From the NCBI GenBank assembly GCA_964007475.1, contig OZ023274.1, forward strand, positions 32,622,861 through 32,686,860: a stretch of 64,000 nt of DNA, written 5' to 3'. The position numbers and the translations under genes were made by a program. The notes below the pieces were generated by a model that was not told the origin of the DNA, made no database searches, and was given only the letters and a program-made list of their open reading frames with translations. The stretch comes from Hybos culiciformis. Its lineage: Eukaryota; Arthropoda; Insecta; Diptera; Hybotidae. Below, piece by piece: positions 13,771-28,529 of this stretch (positions are counted from its first letter, which is position 1; every line of letters starts with the position of its first letter).

Positions 13771-15130
13771 TTTTTTTCAAAATTTAGTTTTAATATTAAA
13801 AAAAATAAAAAATAAAACCATGCAATTTAAATATTAATGAATTTTAATGCGGCAAATTTTTCCATTTATTTTAATACAAAACATATATGTATGTAGTACA
13901 CAAAAATAGTATTATAAATTCAAAAATTAACAATTTAAGCAAAAAAAAAAAAATTATAATAATAACAATAATAACATAATAATAAAACTAAAAGTAATTG
14001 CATTTGAACATTACACAGAAAAAAAAAAAGATAAAAAAAAAACCTCAGAATTAATAATTTTAATGTACATGGCTAACAACAAATAAAATTTTTAACTGAC
14101 TAACCAATCCCTCAACTTTCTATTTTTAATTCACTAACCAGTTGTTGTTAAAAAAAAAATTATACATATTTACATAAATTTTTAAATTAGCTGGAAACTA
14201 AAATATATTTCCCATAATCTAAAGTTTCACATTTAATGCAGCATCCACTAATCATTTAATATTTATATTAATTACATTTTAAATATGCAAAACTTAAAAA
14301 AAAAAAATACAAATTTTAAATTAAAATTTAATCCTTTTAAGCTGCAAGTTACTTTACCATAGTAACATCATCATAAAAATAAAAATATTTCTTAAAATAA
14401 ATTTATATGTGTACTATATACATAAAATATATAAAATATTAACTGAACCGAATATAAAAACCACTAAAATTAATATTGAAAAAACTTGGTTAATATTTTT
14501 CCAATGAAAAACTTTAAAATCTCTTACGACCATCCCTTTAATAACAAAATAATGATTTACTGATTTTTTATATAAAACTTAATTCGAGTGGGGTATAATG
14601 GAAAAGTTAGAAGATATATTATATTTCATAGCTGGATGATTAAAAGTTAAATTTTTTGAATATTCAACCTATGAGATTTCTTGATTTCTTGTTTAACTCT
14701 CAAAATTCTGATGTTAACAATTGTGATGTTAATAATGCTTTGATTTACTTGTATCAGTGTTTGAATACTCCCATGATGTGCCGCTAAACTATATAGTTGG
14801 CATAATAAAATAAACATTATATAAGAACTAAAAAGTAAATAAAATAATTGAAAAACAAACAAAGGTTCATTTTGCTCATTGTAAATCTTAAACATAACCT
14901 ATCTTTTAGAAAATGAAAAACCTAGAAACGATTAAGTAATTTATAATCATATGCATATGTCGTTTATAACCATCCCATTCTAACATTTATAATGGTAATT
15001 TATAAATAACAAAAATTTAAGAATATTGTTATAAACATGTTTTTGAGTTTTTGATTAATAATTTCCACAGCGTATTTTTAATTAAAAAAATTTTTCTTAT
15101 TTTCATTTATTATATTTTATATTTAAAATA

Positions 15131-15153
15131 AATTGTAAATTGTAAATTGTAAA
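15131..15153. repeat. 7-bp tandem repeat (ATTGTAA)x3
   Basis: Three consecutive copies of ATTGTAA are followed by a long poly-A run. Confidence 0.75.
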
Positions 15154-18100
15154 AAAAAAAAAAAAAACAAATTATTATTCTGCCAATTAAATTTACACAT
15201 TTTGCGTGTTGTAATCAATACTTTAAAATATTTAAATTAAAAATAATTCTCATTCAATATTAAAATAAATATGCGTCAAATTTAAAATGTTCCTTATTAT
15301 TATTCTATTTTAAAAATTAATTTATTGGTTTAACATTTTAAATACAATTTTCAATAAAAACTACTATTATTGATTTGCACTCAATTTGCAAAGAATTCCC
15401 AATTTAAACCGCAAAATCATTTATTAAGTGGTTTAATTTTTTTTTTTTAAATCGAAAATTTTTCAAATCACATCATAGTATCAAATAATGTGACGTTATT
15501 CAGTAATCAATGAAATTTTATTTTATATACAGAGAAACGTAAATTCAGCCCATTTTGGTTATTTCTTTTTTTTTTTGTTTTATGAGAAGTCATAAAGTCT
15601 GTCTAATTTGAATAAATAATTCAGAAAAATTCGGGTAGATGAAAATTGGTTTAACTATCTTTATAATGATTAACAATAATTATTCTATTCTTCATCAAGT
15701 CTATATACATCTATCAATTTATTCATCTTGCTGTGTCAATAATAATGTTCGGATATCTTATACATATTTTCTTGGAAACTTAATTATATTCTAAAGCTTA
15801 AGCTAAGTTAGATGAAAAGCAATACAAACTTATGCACATATATGTTTTCTGTTGTCAAATTTATGTTATTCCTTGATAAGCTCAACATTCAGTGATTGGA
15901 GTATATTTTGCTATTTTCGTTTTGTGTTTTTTTTTTGCGAAATGAAATTTTCTTTGTTATACAATTTTCCATGTCACCGCAGTTATATAAATAATGAAAT
16001 TTAGAAAATAAAATGAAATGTAATTCGCCTGCGTTTTTTTGTTATTATAAATAATATACCATACGGAATTTATTAAATTATACAAATTATTATTATTATT
16101 ATTTTCGTCTTTCAAGTTCTTTAGCATATTTTAGTGACAGTTTTTTCACAATATATATTTTTTTTAATTGTGTGCATGGAAAACTCATATTTTCTTTTCT
16201 TCTGGTGTTATTTTTTTATGTTTGTTTGTTGTTGTTTTTTTTTGCATGAAAAACGATGCACATTAAATAAATATGTTTTATACCATTTATAGTGAGGACA
16301 AGACTAAAAGAAAATTTCCACCGTTAGATCGTGCAATCAACGGTGTGTGAAGTTGTGCCATCAGCGCCACTTAAAAAAAAAAATCTATATCTAAATTTTT
16401 ATTGTTAAAAAAATTAATAAATTATTAAATTTTATTACTTAATGTATAAACAATATAGAAATAAATAATTAATTATTTTATGACAATTTTTATGTCTGTA
16501 AAATAAAAATAAAAAACTCCATTGGGGTAAGACTTCTATTTTTGCTAATCGTTATTAAGTCGATTAGAAATTTCATAGGGATGTTAAAAATTTTTGGAAA
16601 AATTTAATCACAGAATTCACTTAAAAATTTGAAAGGCTCTATAAATCAAAACATAGTTCCTAAAAAACTATCGAACATTATGAAGTTCACTTAAAGTTCC
16701 TATTAATATTTAAATTTTTCGCTCTAAAAAAAATAACGTACAAATTAACTGAACTTACGATAAAACTAAAAATGGATTTTGTAGCATACTAAATGTTATT
16801 ACTAAAATTTTTAAATATAGATAAATTTAGAAATAGATAAACTGATATTTTGTAAATTATGTTGACAAAAATAAACAAAAGTAAATTTAATTTTTATTTG
16901 CTAACATTTTGCTAATAAAACCTACATATTTTGTTAATTAAATATAAATATTTGTATACAAAAAAAAAACTAAATAAAATTTGTTGTTTTTGTTATTTTT
17001 TTTTTTTTTAATTAAATTTGTTTTCTTGGCTTTTCCAAATATTTTTATTATTGTTATTTTCATTATAGAATTGCACACAGTAAATATTTTTGTTATATAG
17101 AAAAAAATTAATTTTAATTGAAGTTGTGTAAAAATTAACAACGAAATATTTTTTGAAAATCTTTTTATATTATGTATAATATAGTTGTTCTGTGAATTTA
17201 AATCATTGGCAGATAGATAAATATGAAAATAAATTTTCTAATTGGTTGTCCATTAGCAATGTTTTTCATTGTTTTGGTTAAAAATTTATCTTAATTTTAA
17301 ATAAATACCAATTATAATCTTAATGAGAAAATCAATGATACTGTTTTTAGTGTAACACTATTCAATATGATTTTTTTTGTTTTGTTTACATTCAATTGAA
17401 TTTGGTCAAATGAGCTTAATATATTAATTCTAAAATTCACAGTTTCATTAAATTTTTAATATCTTAATTTCCACTATTGATTTTATTAAACAAATAGTTG
17501 AATTTTTAATTTAACAGAAAAAAAATTTAATTTTAATTAAAAAAAAAAAAAACTTTTTATACAAAGAGCAATTTTATAATAATTGCATTAAATAATTATA
17601 AAACATATATATTATATATGTACATATATATTTAATTTAATATTTTCTTTAAGTTTTTGCCAAAAAGAAACAAGTTTCTTCATAGAAAATGTGGAAAAAA
17701 AAAATTGCCGCTTAAAGACAAAGTAGAGATAATTTAATTAAAAATATTTAAAAAAAAAAGTTTTTTCTCTTATTTCAAATAAAATTGAAAAAGATTTATT
17801 ACAAACTACATAATGAAAATTTGCGAAATTGCATAATTATGTTATTTTATATATTTATCAATCGAGATAGAAATTAGTCCAAACTTAAATCAATTCAAAA
17901 TTTGTGACAATATTTCAAATGGATATTAATTCTAGCTTGATTTTCAAAGAACATTTATTAATAATATTTGTGTTTATTTTATACGCATATCCAACGAATT
18001 TTGAACTCCGTTGTTTTTAGACAGAAAATACCAAAATTTATTTATTTCCCATAAAATATAATATAATGACATCTTTATTGAAACTTTCATTCTTCTGTAC

Positions 18101-18850
18101 TCTCTGGTGAAATTTATTAATAATATAAAAATAATATTTATTTGCAATTTTACAATATAATTATAATAAATTTTATCAGTTCAATAAACTCATTTTAAGG
18201 TAATTGTCTCATAATGATTTTGTTGTTGAGATAATTTGCAGACTATTTTTAATATTGCAAAGGTAAAATATATTTTTTTTTTTTTTATTTTTAATTATCA
18301 CGTTTTATTAATAACATAAATCTTTCACGAAGAGAAATATTTATGTTGGTTCAGAGTATAAAAAAAAAAATTATGAGTATATATATAGCAGGTATACATT
18401 TTTATGTACAATTTACCTATGGATTGGTCGTATAATTTTTTTTTTTTTTACTTATATAAGACACTTTTAACTTTTTTCTAAGTAATTTTGTATGTTTGCC
18501 AAGAAAATTGAAAATTTATCTTAGAAGAAAATTATTGCAATTATACTTTACATCAACCAGCCAAGAATATTTTTTATAAATTTTTCCTTATATATAATTA
18601 ATGTCAAAAATTTAAATTTGAATTTTTAAACTTATGTGAATAAGGATTTTAAACGAGATTTGATTAAACCGCAAGAAATTTAAAATTCTTTTCTAAGTTA
18701 GGATTTTTTAAATGGAATTTTCATTAATTCACAGCATTGATATCAATTCTTACGATTTTCAGTATTCTTTCAAAATCTATACTATTTTTCCGGTGTAAAA
18801 CTCATATTTTAAAAGCATTGTTCATTCCATTTTTAAGTCTTATACAAATT

Positions 18851-18876
18851 GAAACAGTTTTTCTAGAAACTGTTTC
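18851..18876. repeat. Short palindrome GAAACAGTTT...
   Basis: GAAACAGTTT is followed by a few bases and then AAACTGTTTC. This is a near-perfect 26-bp inverted repeat with almost no loop. There is no T-run after it and no gene next to it, so it is not called a terminator. Confidence 0.7.
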
Positions 18877-19361
18877 CAACAAAAAAACATAAAAAAGAGT
18901 TAATGGTGAATAAAAATAAAATCTATAAAAAAAAAAAACTTTTACCAATTAAAATAAAATAAAAAATTTAATTTATTTGTTCTACAAAAAAGTTAAAAAA
19001 GAATAATTATCAATTAAAATAAGAAGACATTTAGGCTAATTTATGAAAATGACATAAATTTTTGACAGAATACATTATAACAAAAAAAAATTTATCTTCT
19101 GTAATAAATGCACTCAACACGATAATAAATATTCTTTAAATAATATATAATATGTATTTTTCTATCGTATTTTTTTCCGGTATTATTAAGTTTCTTGCTC
19201 GTGATGTTTCCATTATTTGTGTGCGGCGCTATTTTTTGCTAACTTTAATTTCATATTTATGTAAATTGAGAATTCAATCTAATTTAGAAATTTTTCTAAA
19301 ATTTAACGATATTTTAACATATTTAATAATGTAATCATATACTCAACTTAGTGCGTGAAAT

Positions 19362-19415
19362 TAACAGTCGCCAAAAGAACGAAAATAACGCGAAAATAAC
19401 AGTCGCCAAAAGAAC
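19362..19415. repeat. Direct duplication, 35-bp period
   Basis: TAACAGTCGCCAAAAGAAC occurs at 19,362-19,380 and again, identical, at 19,397-19,415. The spacer is rich in GAAAATAACGCG. The unit is GC-richer than its surroundings. It looks like a recent local tandem duplication or a remnant of a small repeat. Confidence 0.8.
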
Positions 19416-21378
19416 TCTATTCAGAATTGATTGAAATTAATTTTTACAAATTTCTTTTGAAGCAAGACAAATATAATTTACTTAGTGGTCGATATTAATG
19501 AAGCGAATAAAGCGAATATAGTGCATTAACATTAGAACTTACAGAATCGTAATCAAGATGATACCATCATTTGGTGCGGGAATCGATAACGTTTCCTACA
19601 CTCATATTTATACAAGTTACGGGGTATTTATGATAATTAAAAGAGTTAAAAACTTCTTTATCTAGCACCACCAGTATTATTTTGAATTAAGAAAATTTTT
19701 TTAACAATTTCCACATCATACCAGTTCTCTTTGTTAAAAACTGTCAATTTTCTTTTGCTCGCGCTGTGGAATCACCGAATATGTAAATTTAATAAATAAA
19801 ATAAAAAATATTCCCTTATTATATGTTTTGTCTGTACTTACGGTTTCCAACCAAAAATTTTGATATTTAAAATATCATAATTTATTTATTTTTTATTTAA
19901 TTCAAAATACAATTTCCATTTTCGGATACATATAAAAAATATGTACAACACATATATAATAAATTCATATATGTACGAATCTTATGTATATAAAAAAAAA
20001 GTTTCTTGAACGCATAAATAATCGAAATGACATTTTTATGACATTTTTAATGACTTTTTGGCAATATAGTAAATTCTTATTATACAAAAAAAAAACATTT
20101 TTTTTTTTCTTTTAGCAAAAATGAAGACCACCCACGATTTTTTTTTTTTTAATTTCATCATAATAAAAAGAAATAATATTTTATTAAAATAAAAAAAAAT
20201 TTACAAATGAAAATTATAAATATTATTTTTTCATTTAAAACCCATTAACTTTTATTATTTACAACAACAATAGTATAAAATAATAAATTTCTTTAAGAAA
20301 AACTCATAAATTTGCTTTCATTGAAAGAAATAAAAAAAAAAAAAAAATAAAAAATAAAAGTACCTAAAGTTTTAAAAAAAAAAATAAAATAAAATAAAAA
20401 ATATTTTTGTTTTCATTATAATTTTTATTTTGCAAAGTTCTTGGTCGTTTTCTATATATTATTATAGTTATAAGAAAAGCCCTCCATACAAATTATTACA
20501 ATTATGCTGTATGTTTTTTTTTTATTTTATTTTTTTTTTTCATAAAAATACATAAGCAACATAATAATGTTTATGTAAAAATATATACATATAGCGAAAA
20601 AAAAAAAAAAAACGATAATAAATAAAATTTATATATGAACGAGAATAAATAGTAATTACAAAGTATAGAACATATAATTTTCTATTGGATAAACATTTAT
20701 TTTGTTTATTTTTTATTTGCAAAATTTGCAATTTTTTTGTTTTTTTTTCATAATTTATAGATTTCATTATTTAATTCGGTTTAATTGACACGATGCTCTC
20801 GATGATAAAATGTGATCAAATGATCTATATATCTATCTTTAGTTTGCAGATACTAAACCTTTTTAAGATATTCTTTGCACACCTGAGCATAGAAATATTT
20901 TCTCGAATAAATTCAAAGGAGTGATTGTTATAGAATTTGTATATTAACCTTATAAAAATATTTCAATTCTTCATTCCTTTGCTGAATTTATTTTTCTAAA
21001 TTTTATCTACTTTTGTACAATTTTAATTATAGAATTCATTGAAATGTAAAATAAAGATTCAGTGTTATTTTGGCTACTTTTTAAGGTTAACTCTTTGAAA
21101 CAAAAACACCATATAATTTATAAATTTTTATTCCACATGCTACTCACAGAGTAGAAATTGACAAGAGGGTTGAAAAAAAAAATTGCTTTATCATAATACA
21201 CCAAAAATATTTATATCTTTTTTCCACTAAACTAAAAAAAATTTATATATATATTTATATGTTTGTGCAGCTGAGGCACCATGGCAATGCAATATTTTTA
21301 AAAGTTTTGCAATTATCTTGAAAATTTTTCATAATTTATCATAATGTCCCAGTTGTACTAAAAAATATATATTAAAAA

Positions 21379-21379
<1 letters not shown>

Positions 21380-21412
<33 letters not shown>
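21380..21412. repeat. (AAT)n microsatellite
   Basis: About eleven uninterrupted AAT units, the longest trinucleotide array in the window. Confidence 0.85.
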
Positions 21413-24400
21413 TTTTATATTATGTATTTTTAAACTAAAAATAATTATTTGTATACTGTGTTCATTTCATATATTATATATTTTCAATGCATTATTATGA
21501 ATGCATGAGACAAAAATAACAAAAAATTAAAAATAAATAAAAATTTAAAGAAATTTTTTTTAAACAAAATAATTTTGAAGAGCTGATTATTGGCGGAAAA
21601 TATTGTGTAAAAAGCAAGTGAAATAGTTTAAATTAGAAATGCTTAGAATTAATAATCTGTTTTTTTTTTTTTTTTGTTCAATTTTACTCTATTTCAAAGC
21701 AAAAAGTTCCCTCTAGTTTTAAGTCGCCTTGCCAAATCCAAGCTGCGTACATTAAGCAATAGGATTTACTTTCAGAGAGAAAGAAATCATGAAGCAGAAT
21801 TGAATTTTCTGAATTATAATGGAAATAAATTTTTCATTCTTTCTTATTCAAAGTTTAGCTCTAAAATTGTAAGTAGTAGTAGACTTAATATTTACCTTGA
21901 ATTGAGTAAGGTAAAAATAAGAATTTTCGATATATACGACTACAGTATTTTAGCTTTATTATGTAGAACTTTCGTTTTTTTTTAAATAAATAAAGCAGAC
22001 TGACAATTAGATGAAATTAAAAGCATTTTTTTTTTTTTTTTTTTTAAAAACATTTATACTTCATTAAAATTGAGAAAATTTGTACATAAATTTCCGGCTT
22101 GTAATCTAACTTTTTTTTTTTTTTAATGTATTCAAGAGGGAATTAATAAATATTATTAACAATTTTTAAACATTTTTTCAAAAAAAAAAAAAATATATAT
22201 TTTTTAACAAATAATGTAATAAATTTTTATTTTATACAAAAAAAAATTTTTTTTTGAACTTAAAAAAGAAAATTATATACTACTTGTGAAACAACTTTCT
22301 AAATTTTCTTTATTTTAAGATAAAAAAAAAAACAAAATTTCTCAGTTAAATTTCTGTTCCTTGAATAGAAAATATTTTTAATTTTGAACATAATGTATTT
22401 AAAAAAAATAATAATAATAATTTTATATTTAGGTAGATTTGAAAATTTAATAAGGTATTAAATTTTTCTATAACTGAAAAGGTACAGTGAAATAATATCG
22501 AAACTGAAATGGCAACACTATTGCGAAGTTAATTTTCATATGAAGATCAGATAATTTCGGATTTTCAGAATGAGAAACAAATGAAAATGAATTTGATTCT
22601 TAAAAAGTGAAAATATATTTAACTCTATAAAAATAAATGTATAACTTTTTGGTCTAACGAATGTATGGGTATATTGTATATACTAAGTTCGAAATTTCCA
22701 GCTTTCTCTTTGAGTATGGAATTTTTTCGTATTTTGGCAAAGTTCTTATCATTTAGCGAAATTAGGTAAAGTTTCCCGTGTAATATTTAGTGTTTAGAAT
22801 AGATTTTTAATTTGTCTTTATACCCTTTCTATTCTATTCCCTTTTTATATTTGACACGACAAACAAGAAACGATTAATTCATTTAATGAAAAAAATAAAG
22901 AATTTTTTTCGCAAATTGAACCCAACTCAGAAAAAAATTAAATTAAGTGGAAGATAATTTTTATTTTTTTTTTTTCCTCTTTTTGTACATGATTAAAAAT
23001 ATTTATTTTTATTTTTGAAAAAAAAAAAAAAAACATAAGCACCCAAATGTGCACAATATTTTCTTTCATGTACTTTTTTTTTTTTTTTAGATATTAATGA
23101 TGGTAATTTGGAATTTATTAAGATTAAATTAATGTCATCTGATAAAAATTTCTATATAAAAATTGAAACTTAAGAAAGCTGCACGAAAAAAAAAAAACAA
23201 AACATTTTTTTTTATTTTGTCACTGTTAAAAAATTTATAGATAATAATCAATTTTTTTTTGACATTATTTTTTTTCTTTGCCTAACTTTTTTTTGTAAAC
23301 AAAAATTTTGTTTTTATGTTTCCTGAATTAAAAAAAAATTATAAATTTTTCCTATAAATACGGAAAAACAAGGAAGTAAATAATAAAAGCTTAAATGCTA
23401 CTACTCTATGCGGAACAATGTTATAATTTTCTTTTAACCAACTCCTTTTTTTAATCATGATGGCTAAAGAATACTCGACTCACTTTGTTCAAGTGAAACT
23501 GATTTAACAAAATATGTAGAATGTTCGTAGAAAATTTTTTATATTTTTCATAATAATTTTCAATATAAATTCTGATAGAAATCCAACCCCATAAAAATTA
23601 CTGAGATTCACCCCATTTTTATTATGGCATAAAAATTTAATTAAACTGAAATAAAACTTCTCAACAAATTTGTGTATTTTTTTTTTGTTGTTCAATATGC
23701 CGCCGTCGAATCGAATATTATCATCAACGAATGAGTCAAAATAAAATTTCAACAATTAATTTTTAAAGTATATGTACCTTTTTTTTTATTTAATATTATT
23801 TTCAAAAAAAAAGGCAATAAAATTTAATCTAATTTTATTTAAAATAGAATTAATTATTCTCATAATTTAAGTTTTGAGTTTTTTTTTTTTTTTCAATTAA
23901 TTGAAAGGGTTTGAGGAAACTCAGCTATTCTTGTCTTCTTCAGCTTGATACAAACATAAACTTATTTAGTTATGGAAATTTGAAAATAGTCACAATGAAA
24001 AATATTTCCAACTAGAATTTCAGATAAATGTCCGTCTCAACCATCGAGAAGGAAGTCAAATATAGCATAGCGAGAAAGAATCAAAAACTGACTATTTTAA
24101 TATGAAAACTTTTTTTATTGTCAGCACAATATTTTTCTTATAAATATATGTATAGACAAAAAAATTGGAATACATTAAAACAAAAACCCATTTAAATTTT
24201 ATATATAAAATAAATTTAACAATTTAGAAATTTTTCCAAGAAAATTTTTATCAATCTTGACTTACCAGTTTTTTTTTTTTTTTTTTTTAAATACCTACCA
24301 TATACCTTTTTTTTTAAGTAAGAAAGGAATTTTATTTTAATTTTTATGATCTCAAAAAAAAAAGAAAAAATCTTTACTTATTTAAATTTTATAATTAACT

Positions 24401-27017
24401 TTTTGTATACAGCTTAATGATTTATTATTTTTAATAAAAAAAATTGTAATAATTTTAATTTTTTTTTTTTTTAATTTATGTCATACACATAAGTTGTCCA
24501 GTTAATTACAATAATAAAATTGGTCTACTTTCTAGAAAATTATTCATCATCTTTCTTAAATTGAAATTATTTTTAGCTAGAGAAAACAAACTAGAATTAA
24601 ACAAAAGCGATTCGATTAGCTTGGTTAAACTATCAGTCTTGTTCTTCGTAATAAAAAAAAAATATTTTTTTTTTATGATATTTTTTATTTCTTTATTGAG
24701 AGGCAATAAATTCAGATTCTCAACTTAATGGAAAATATATGTAGATATACAATTGACATATCTTGAAGCATCAATATTTTCAACAAATTCTTTAAAATAA
24801 AATTTTTCTCTTAAGATACACATTTATCATTTTCCACAATATTATTTACATAACTTCTCATCATCCCACAGTTCTGAATCGTTAAATTTCCCAAAATAAA
24901 TTGTTTTAAAACACCATAATTATAGGAATAACTGCAAGTGTCCTTTTCCTGCGATCATAAAAATTAATTACCTCGGTATTCAAACAACAACTGTCAAACT
25001 GGCCATATGGTCGAACACAAAAAACGGAACAAAATTAATCTTTTTATAGAGTGATATTATATGATTACAACAATGGAAGCATGACGAATAGGAAATAATT
25101 TCATGCAAAAAATTTAATAATTTTTCTTGAAAATTTTATTTTTATGTGGGTTGAAAAATAAAAGGAATTTAATAAAAAAAATAATAAAATGTTTTTGTTA
25201 TAAAAACTACGTATTTGTATAAATAATTTCTGGTAAAAAATTGATTAAAATCTTTCAAAATAATATCACAAAAATCAAATACAATTGAAATTTATGGCAT
25301 CGCATGACCTCAGAAAAAATATAATATATACACATATATTTATGCAATATTTCTTTGCATAATTTTTGATAAATTTCTAGGAAAAGTTGTACATATAATA
25401 CATATATATGTATATATATATAAATAAAAATATTATTGATTAAAAAATGAGACATTTTGCAAAAATATACATAAAAAAAAAGACAGACAAAATATTATTT
25501 TCTACTTTAAAATAAATTTGATTAGTAAAAAAAATAAAAAAATAAAAATAGAATGTTAAAATAAGAAAATTCAATAAAATTCATTGCACCATGAAAATTT
25601 CCAATGAGTCATTTTTTTTTTATTATTATTATTATTTTAAGCTTCACAATAATATAGCAATGTCACCCTTTGATGATTTCATTAAAAGAAAATTAAATTT
25701 TTCATTCAAACTGATTTTTTGTTTTTTATACTTTTTGAGTAAACATTCAAGTTCAAATGTTATTTTGAAAAATTGAATTAAATTGTCAAACTGTTCCTTT
25801 ATTCGAATTTTATTTTACATAACAATAATTACCTACCTATTCCGAGGTTACGTAAATTTTAATTAGATTAAATAGCATTCTTTGTATGTAATATACCTCC
25901 ATGTTGCCAATAATTGAATTTCGTTAAAGTTTCATTAAATCTTCTTCTTATAGTCAAAAAATACGATTTTTTTAACCTAAATATTCAAGTTTTTTCTTCA
26001 TATGTTTTAATATTCAATTGCACTCATTTTTGATATTGGTTTGCTTAATTTTTGGTTCTAAGAAAGGGATATATAATTTTTTCATATAAACATTTGATGT
26101 ATTTCTGTGTTCGAGATTTATATATGTATTTACTTCTGTTTGAAAGAACATCAATGGATGCAGATGCAGATAAACTGAACAACGCATGGATGAGCTGAAG
26201 ACTTGGATTAACAGAAGATATAAATAATTTAACCTGAAATGTATGCCTAACGAAACTCAAAATTTTTTATAGACTTTTTTTATCTCACATAATTAAAATT
26301 ATTATTATAAGTTTCTATAAAAACAATACTCATTCATTTTAATTCTTAAATGTGGCAGCCTCAAGGGCCAACCAGAAATTAAATCGTCCTGAATTATTTA
26401 TGAATTTTTTTTCTAAGCCATCATTTTGCACATAATTAACACTTTTTCTTATTCATTTTTTTTTGTTTGTTTAAATTGCCTTAAGGATAAATGAAATGCA
26501 ATAATAAATATTAAAAAAAAAACCCATAAGATTTAAGATAATGAAAAATACCTGTTTCTGATACTCTTTTCTGTTGTTTATTTTTTATTTATTTAATTTT
26601 TTTTTTTTTTGTTTTGTTTTCACAATATGCAAATGAAATCGAAATTCTTTTATTTATTTTTGTTTTTATTTTATGTTTTTTATGTTTCGAAAGGCGATTT
26701 AACTTAAAAAACGAAACTTAAAAAACGAAAACAAATTAAAAAGATTTTGATTAAGAAATAGTTAGCGTTGTTGGTGCTGAGAAGAATTCTTAATCGGGAA
26801 ATATGAAAATGACTGGAAGTTAACAAACTTCTTTTATCTATATCTTTTAACACATGATTTCAAACGAATTATGTCAATAATATCACTTGAAAGGTCTACG
26901 TGAACACTGATTTATTTCTGAACGAGAGCTAAACCAAAAATTTAATATCTAAGCTGTTAGATAAACAAAAATTGATGATGTAACTTTAATTTTTAGTGAA
27001 AATTTGATTAATTAGAT

Positions 27018-27366
27018 CAGGGGTGGGGAACCTTTTTATATATAAAGGCCGCATTGACTATGCCCATTTCCCAAGAAGGCCGCACATAGTAGTTTTAATG
27101 CTGAATATAAGTAGGTATGATTAGATTCTTAGCTATACTTTTTATTTTAATATGTATATAGTTGCATAATAAAGAAATACAAGCACAATAAAAAATATTT
27201 TTTGGAAAAAAGATAAATAAGAAAATAAGAAGTATATTGTTTAACTTTAATGAAGTTTAATGCCAAGAAAGCTGCATTTTACCCTTTTTTCAACCGGAGC
27301 ATAAGGCCGCCTTTTATCCTAAAAAAGGTCGCATGCAGCCTTAAGGCCGCAGGTTCCCCACCCCTG
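27018..27366. mobile_element. hAT-type MITE, 349 bp, exact 8-bp TSD
   Basis: Both ends carry the same 16-bp terminal inverted repeat, CAGGGGTGGGGAACCT. The flanks are the exact 8-bp direct repeat AATTAGAT (27,010-27,017 and 27,367-27,374). An 8-bp target duplication with CAG..CTG ends is the signature of the hAT superfamily. Subterminal GGCCGCA-like motifs recur near both ends, as expected of hAT transposase-binding repeats. The interior has no open frame, so this is a non-autonomous copy. The perfect TIR and duplication suggest fairly recent insertion. Confidence 0.93.
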
Positions 27367-27374
27367 AATTAGAT

Positions 27375-28410
27375 ATTATAAAATTTTCTCCGAATTTTGT
27401 GGATAATTTTTGAATTACCAAAAAAAAAAGTAAAATGATAATGGTTGAGAGAACTAATAATTATACAAAGTCCAAATTTTCATTGAAATCCTTATGAAAA
27501 AAAAAAACAAATAGTAAAAAAATTTCAAATTATGATTAACTCTCATAAAATGCTAAACTTATGATTAACTCTCTTAAAATGCTAAACTTGGGTCAAAATA
27601 ATCTATATAGTTTACGAATTAGTATGCAAGTTGAATATTGCAGTTGAATCAAGAGTTTCCTTCCAAATTGTAAATTCAAAAATGTCTTGACAACAAGGAC
27701 TAAAAAACTAAAAACCACTATATTGGATTTTTTTTTTCTTAGACTAAGCATTTATTTTGTCCTTCACAGAATATATAAATAAAAAAATAAATACAATTTT
27801 ACTTAAACTAATTTCATTTCTTTTAAAATGTACTCGTATACTTTTTTTGAGTTTACAATTTGTTTGTTTTGTTTTTTAAACTCTCTTCAATAATTTTCAT
27901 ATTATATATAAAAAATTTTCTTTGTTTTGTTTATTTTTAATTTTTTTTTTTTATATTCTATTTTTTTTATTCATTTTTAGAATTCAATTCTTTTTTCTTG
28001 CTGCATCTTTGATTGCCGGCACACCATCTGCGTTTAAAATTCTATTTAATGAAAAAATAAAATAAAAAATAAACAAAAAACTAAATAAAAAAACTAAATA
28101 AAATAATTTTATTGCGAGAAGATCATTTTTGGTTTTAAATTCCATTTTGAAATTTTTAATTAAAAATTAATTTTGAATGTAAGGTCTTCTTCTTTAAACT
28201 CAAGGCCAATTTTTGCGTAAGAAAACTTCGAGAAAAATTTAATATCTCTTCCCACTTCCAACATTAATTCTAATAACAAGTTTTGTTTGCATTTTTATTT
28301 GTTAAAATAATATTAACCTAAATGCAAATGAGGAAAATTAAAATAGAAGTGCGAGAAAATAATTTCTTAAAATTTTAGAACCGTCTTACAGTTCAATTGT
28401 AAATAAAATT
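27375..28410. other. AT-rich noncoding stretch
   Basis: Nothing gene-like is visible. A 29-bp tandem duplication (27,530-27,587) is the only structured item. The rest is A/T runs. Confidence 0.6.
27530..27587. repeat. 29-bp tandem duplication
   Basis: Two adjacent 29-bp copies beginning TTATGATTAACTCTC and ending AAAATGCTAAAC differ at one base (CATAAA versus CTTAAA). Confidence 0.85.
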
Positions 28411-28529
28411 TTGGGTTCGATTTTGATAATATTTTATGTTAGCAATAGTGTTAAGGATGCGGATAAAATAAAACCACAAAACTTCTAATTCAAGTGAACT
28501 AATTGTGAAATTGAAACAAATTCCAATCC

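Larger units (their letters stand above)
7889..27009. other. AT-rich noncoding stretch with microsatellites
   Basis: No exon could be supported. It holds ATT/AAT arrays (listed separately), long poly-T and poly-A runs, a 26-bp palindrome near 18,851 and a 35-bp duplication near 19,362. Islands of more complex sequence occur at 7,996-8,298 (a 100-codon ORF), 9,720-9,830, 11,480-11,530, 13,020-13,045 and 16,318-16,375. None shows recognisable coding homology. Confidence 0.55.

Noticed and set aside
22664..22680. ATGGGTATATTG shared with 43,597
   Set aside because: The flanking sequences do not align, so a 12-base AT-rich match is not evidence of a repeat family.
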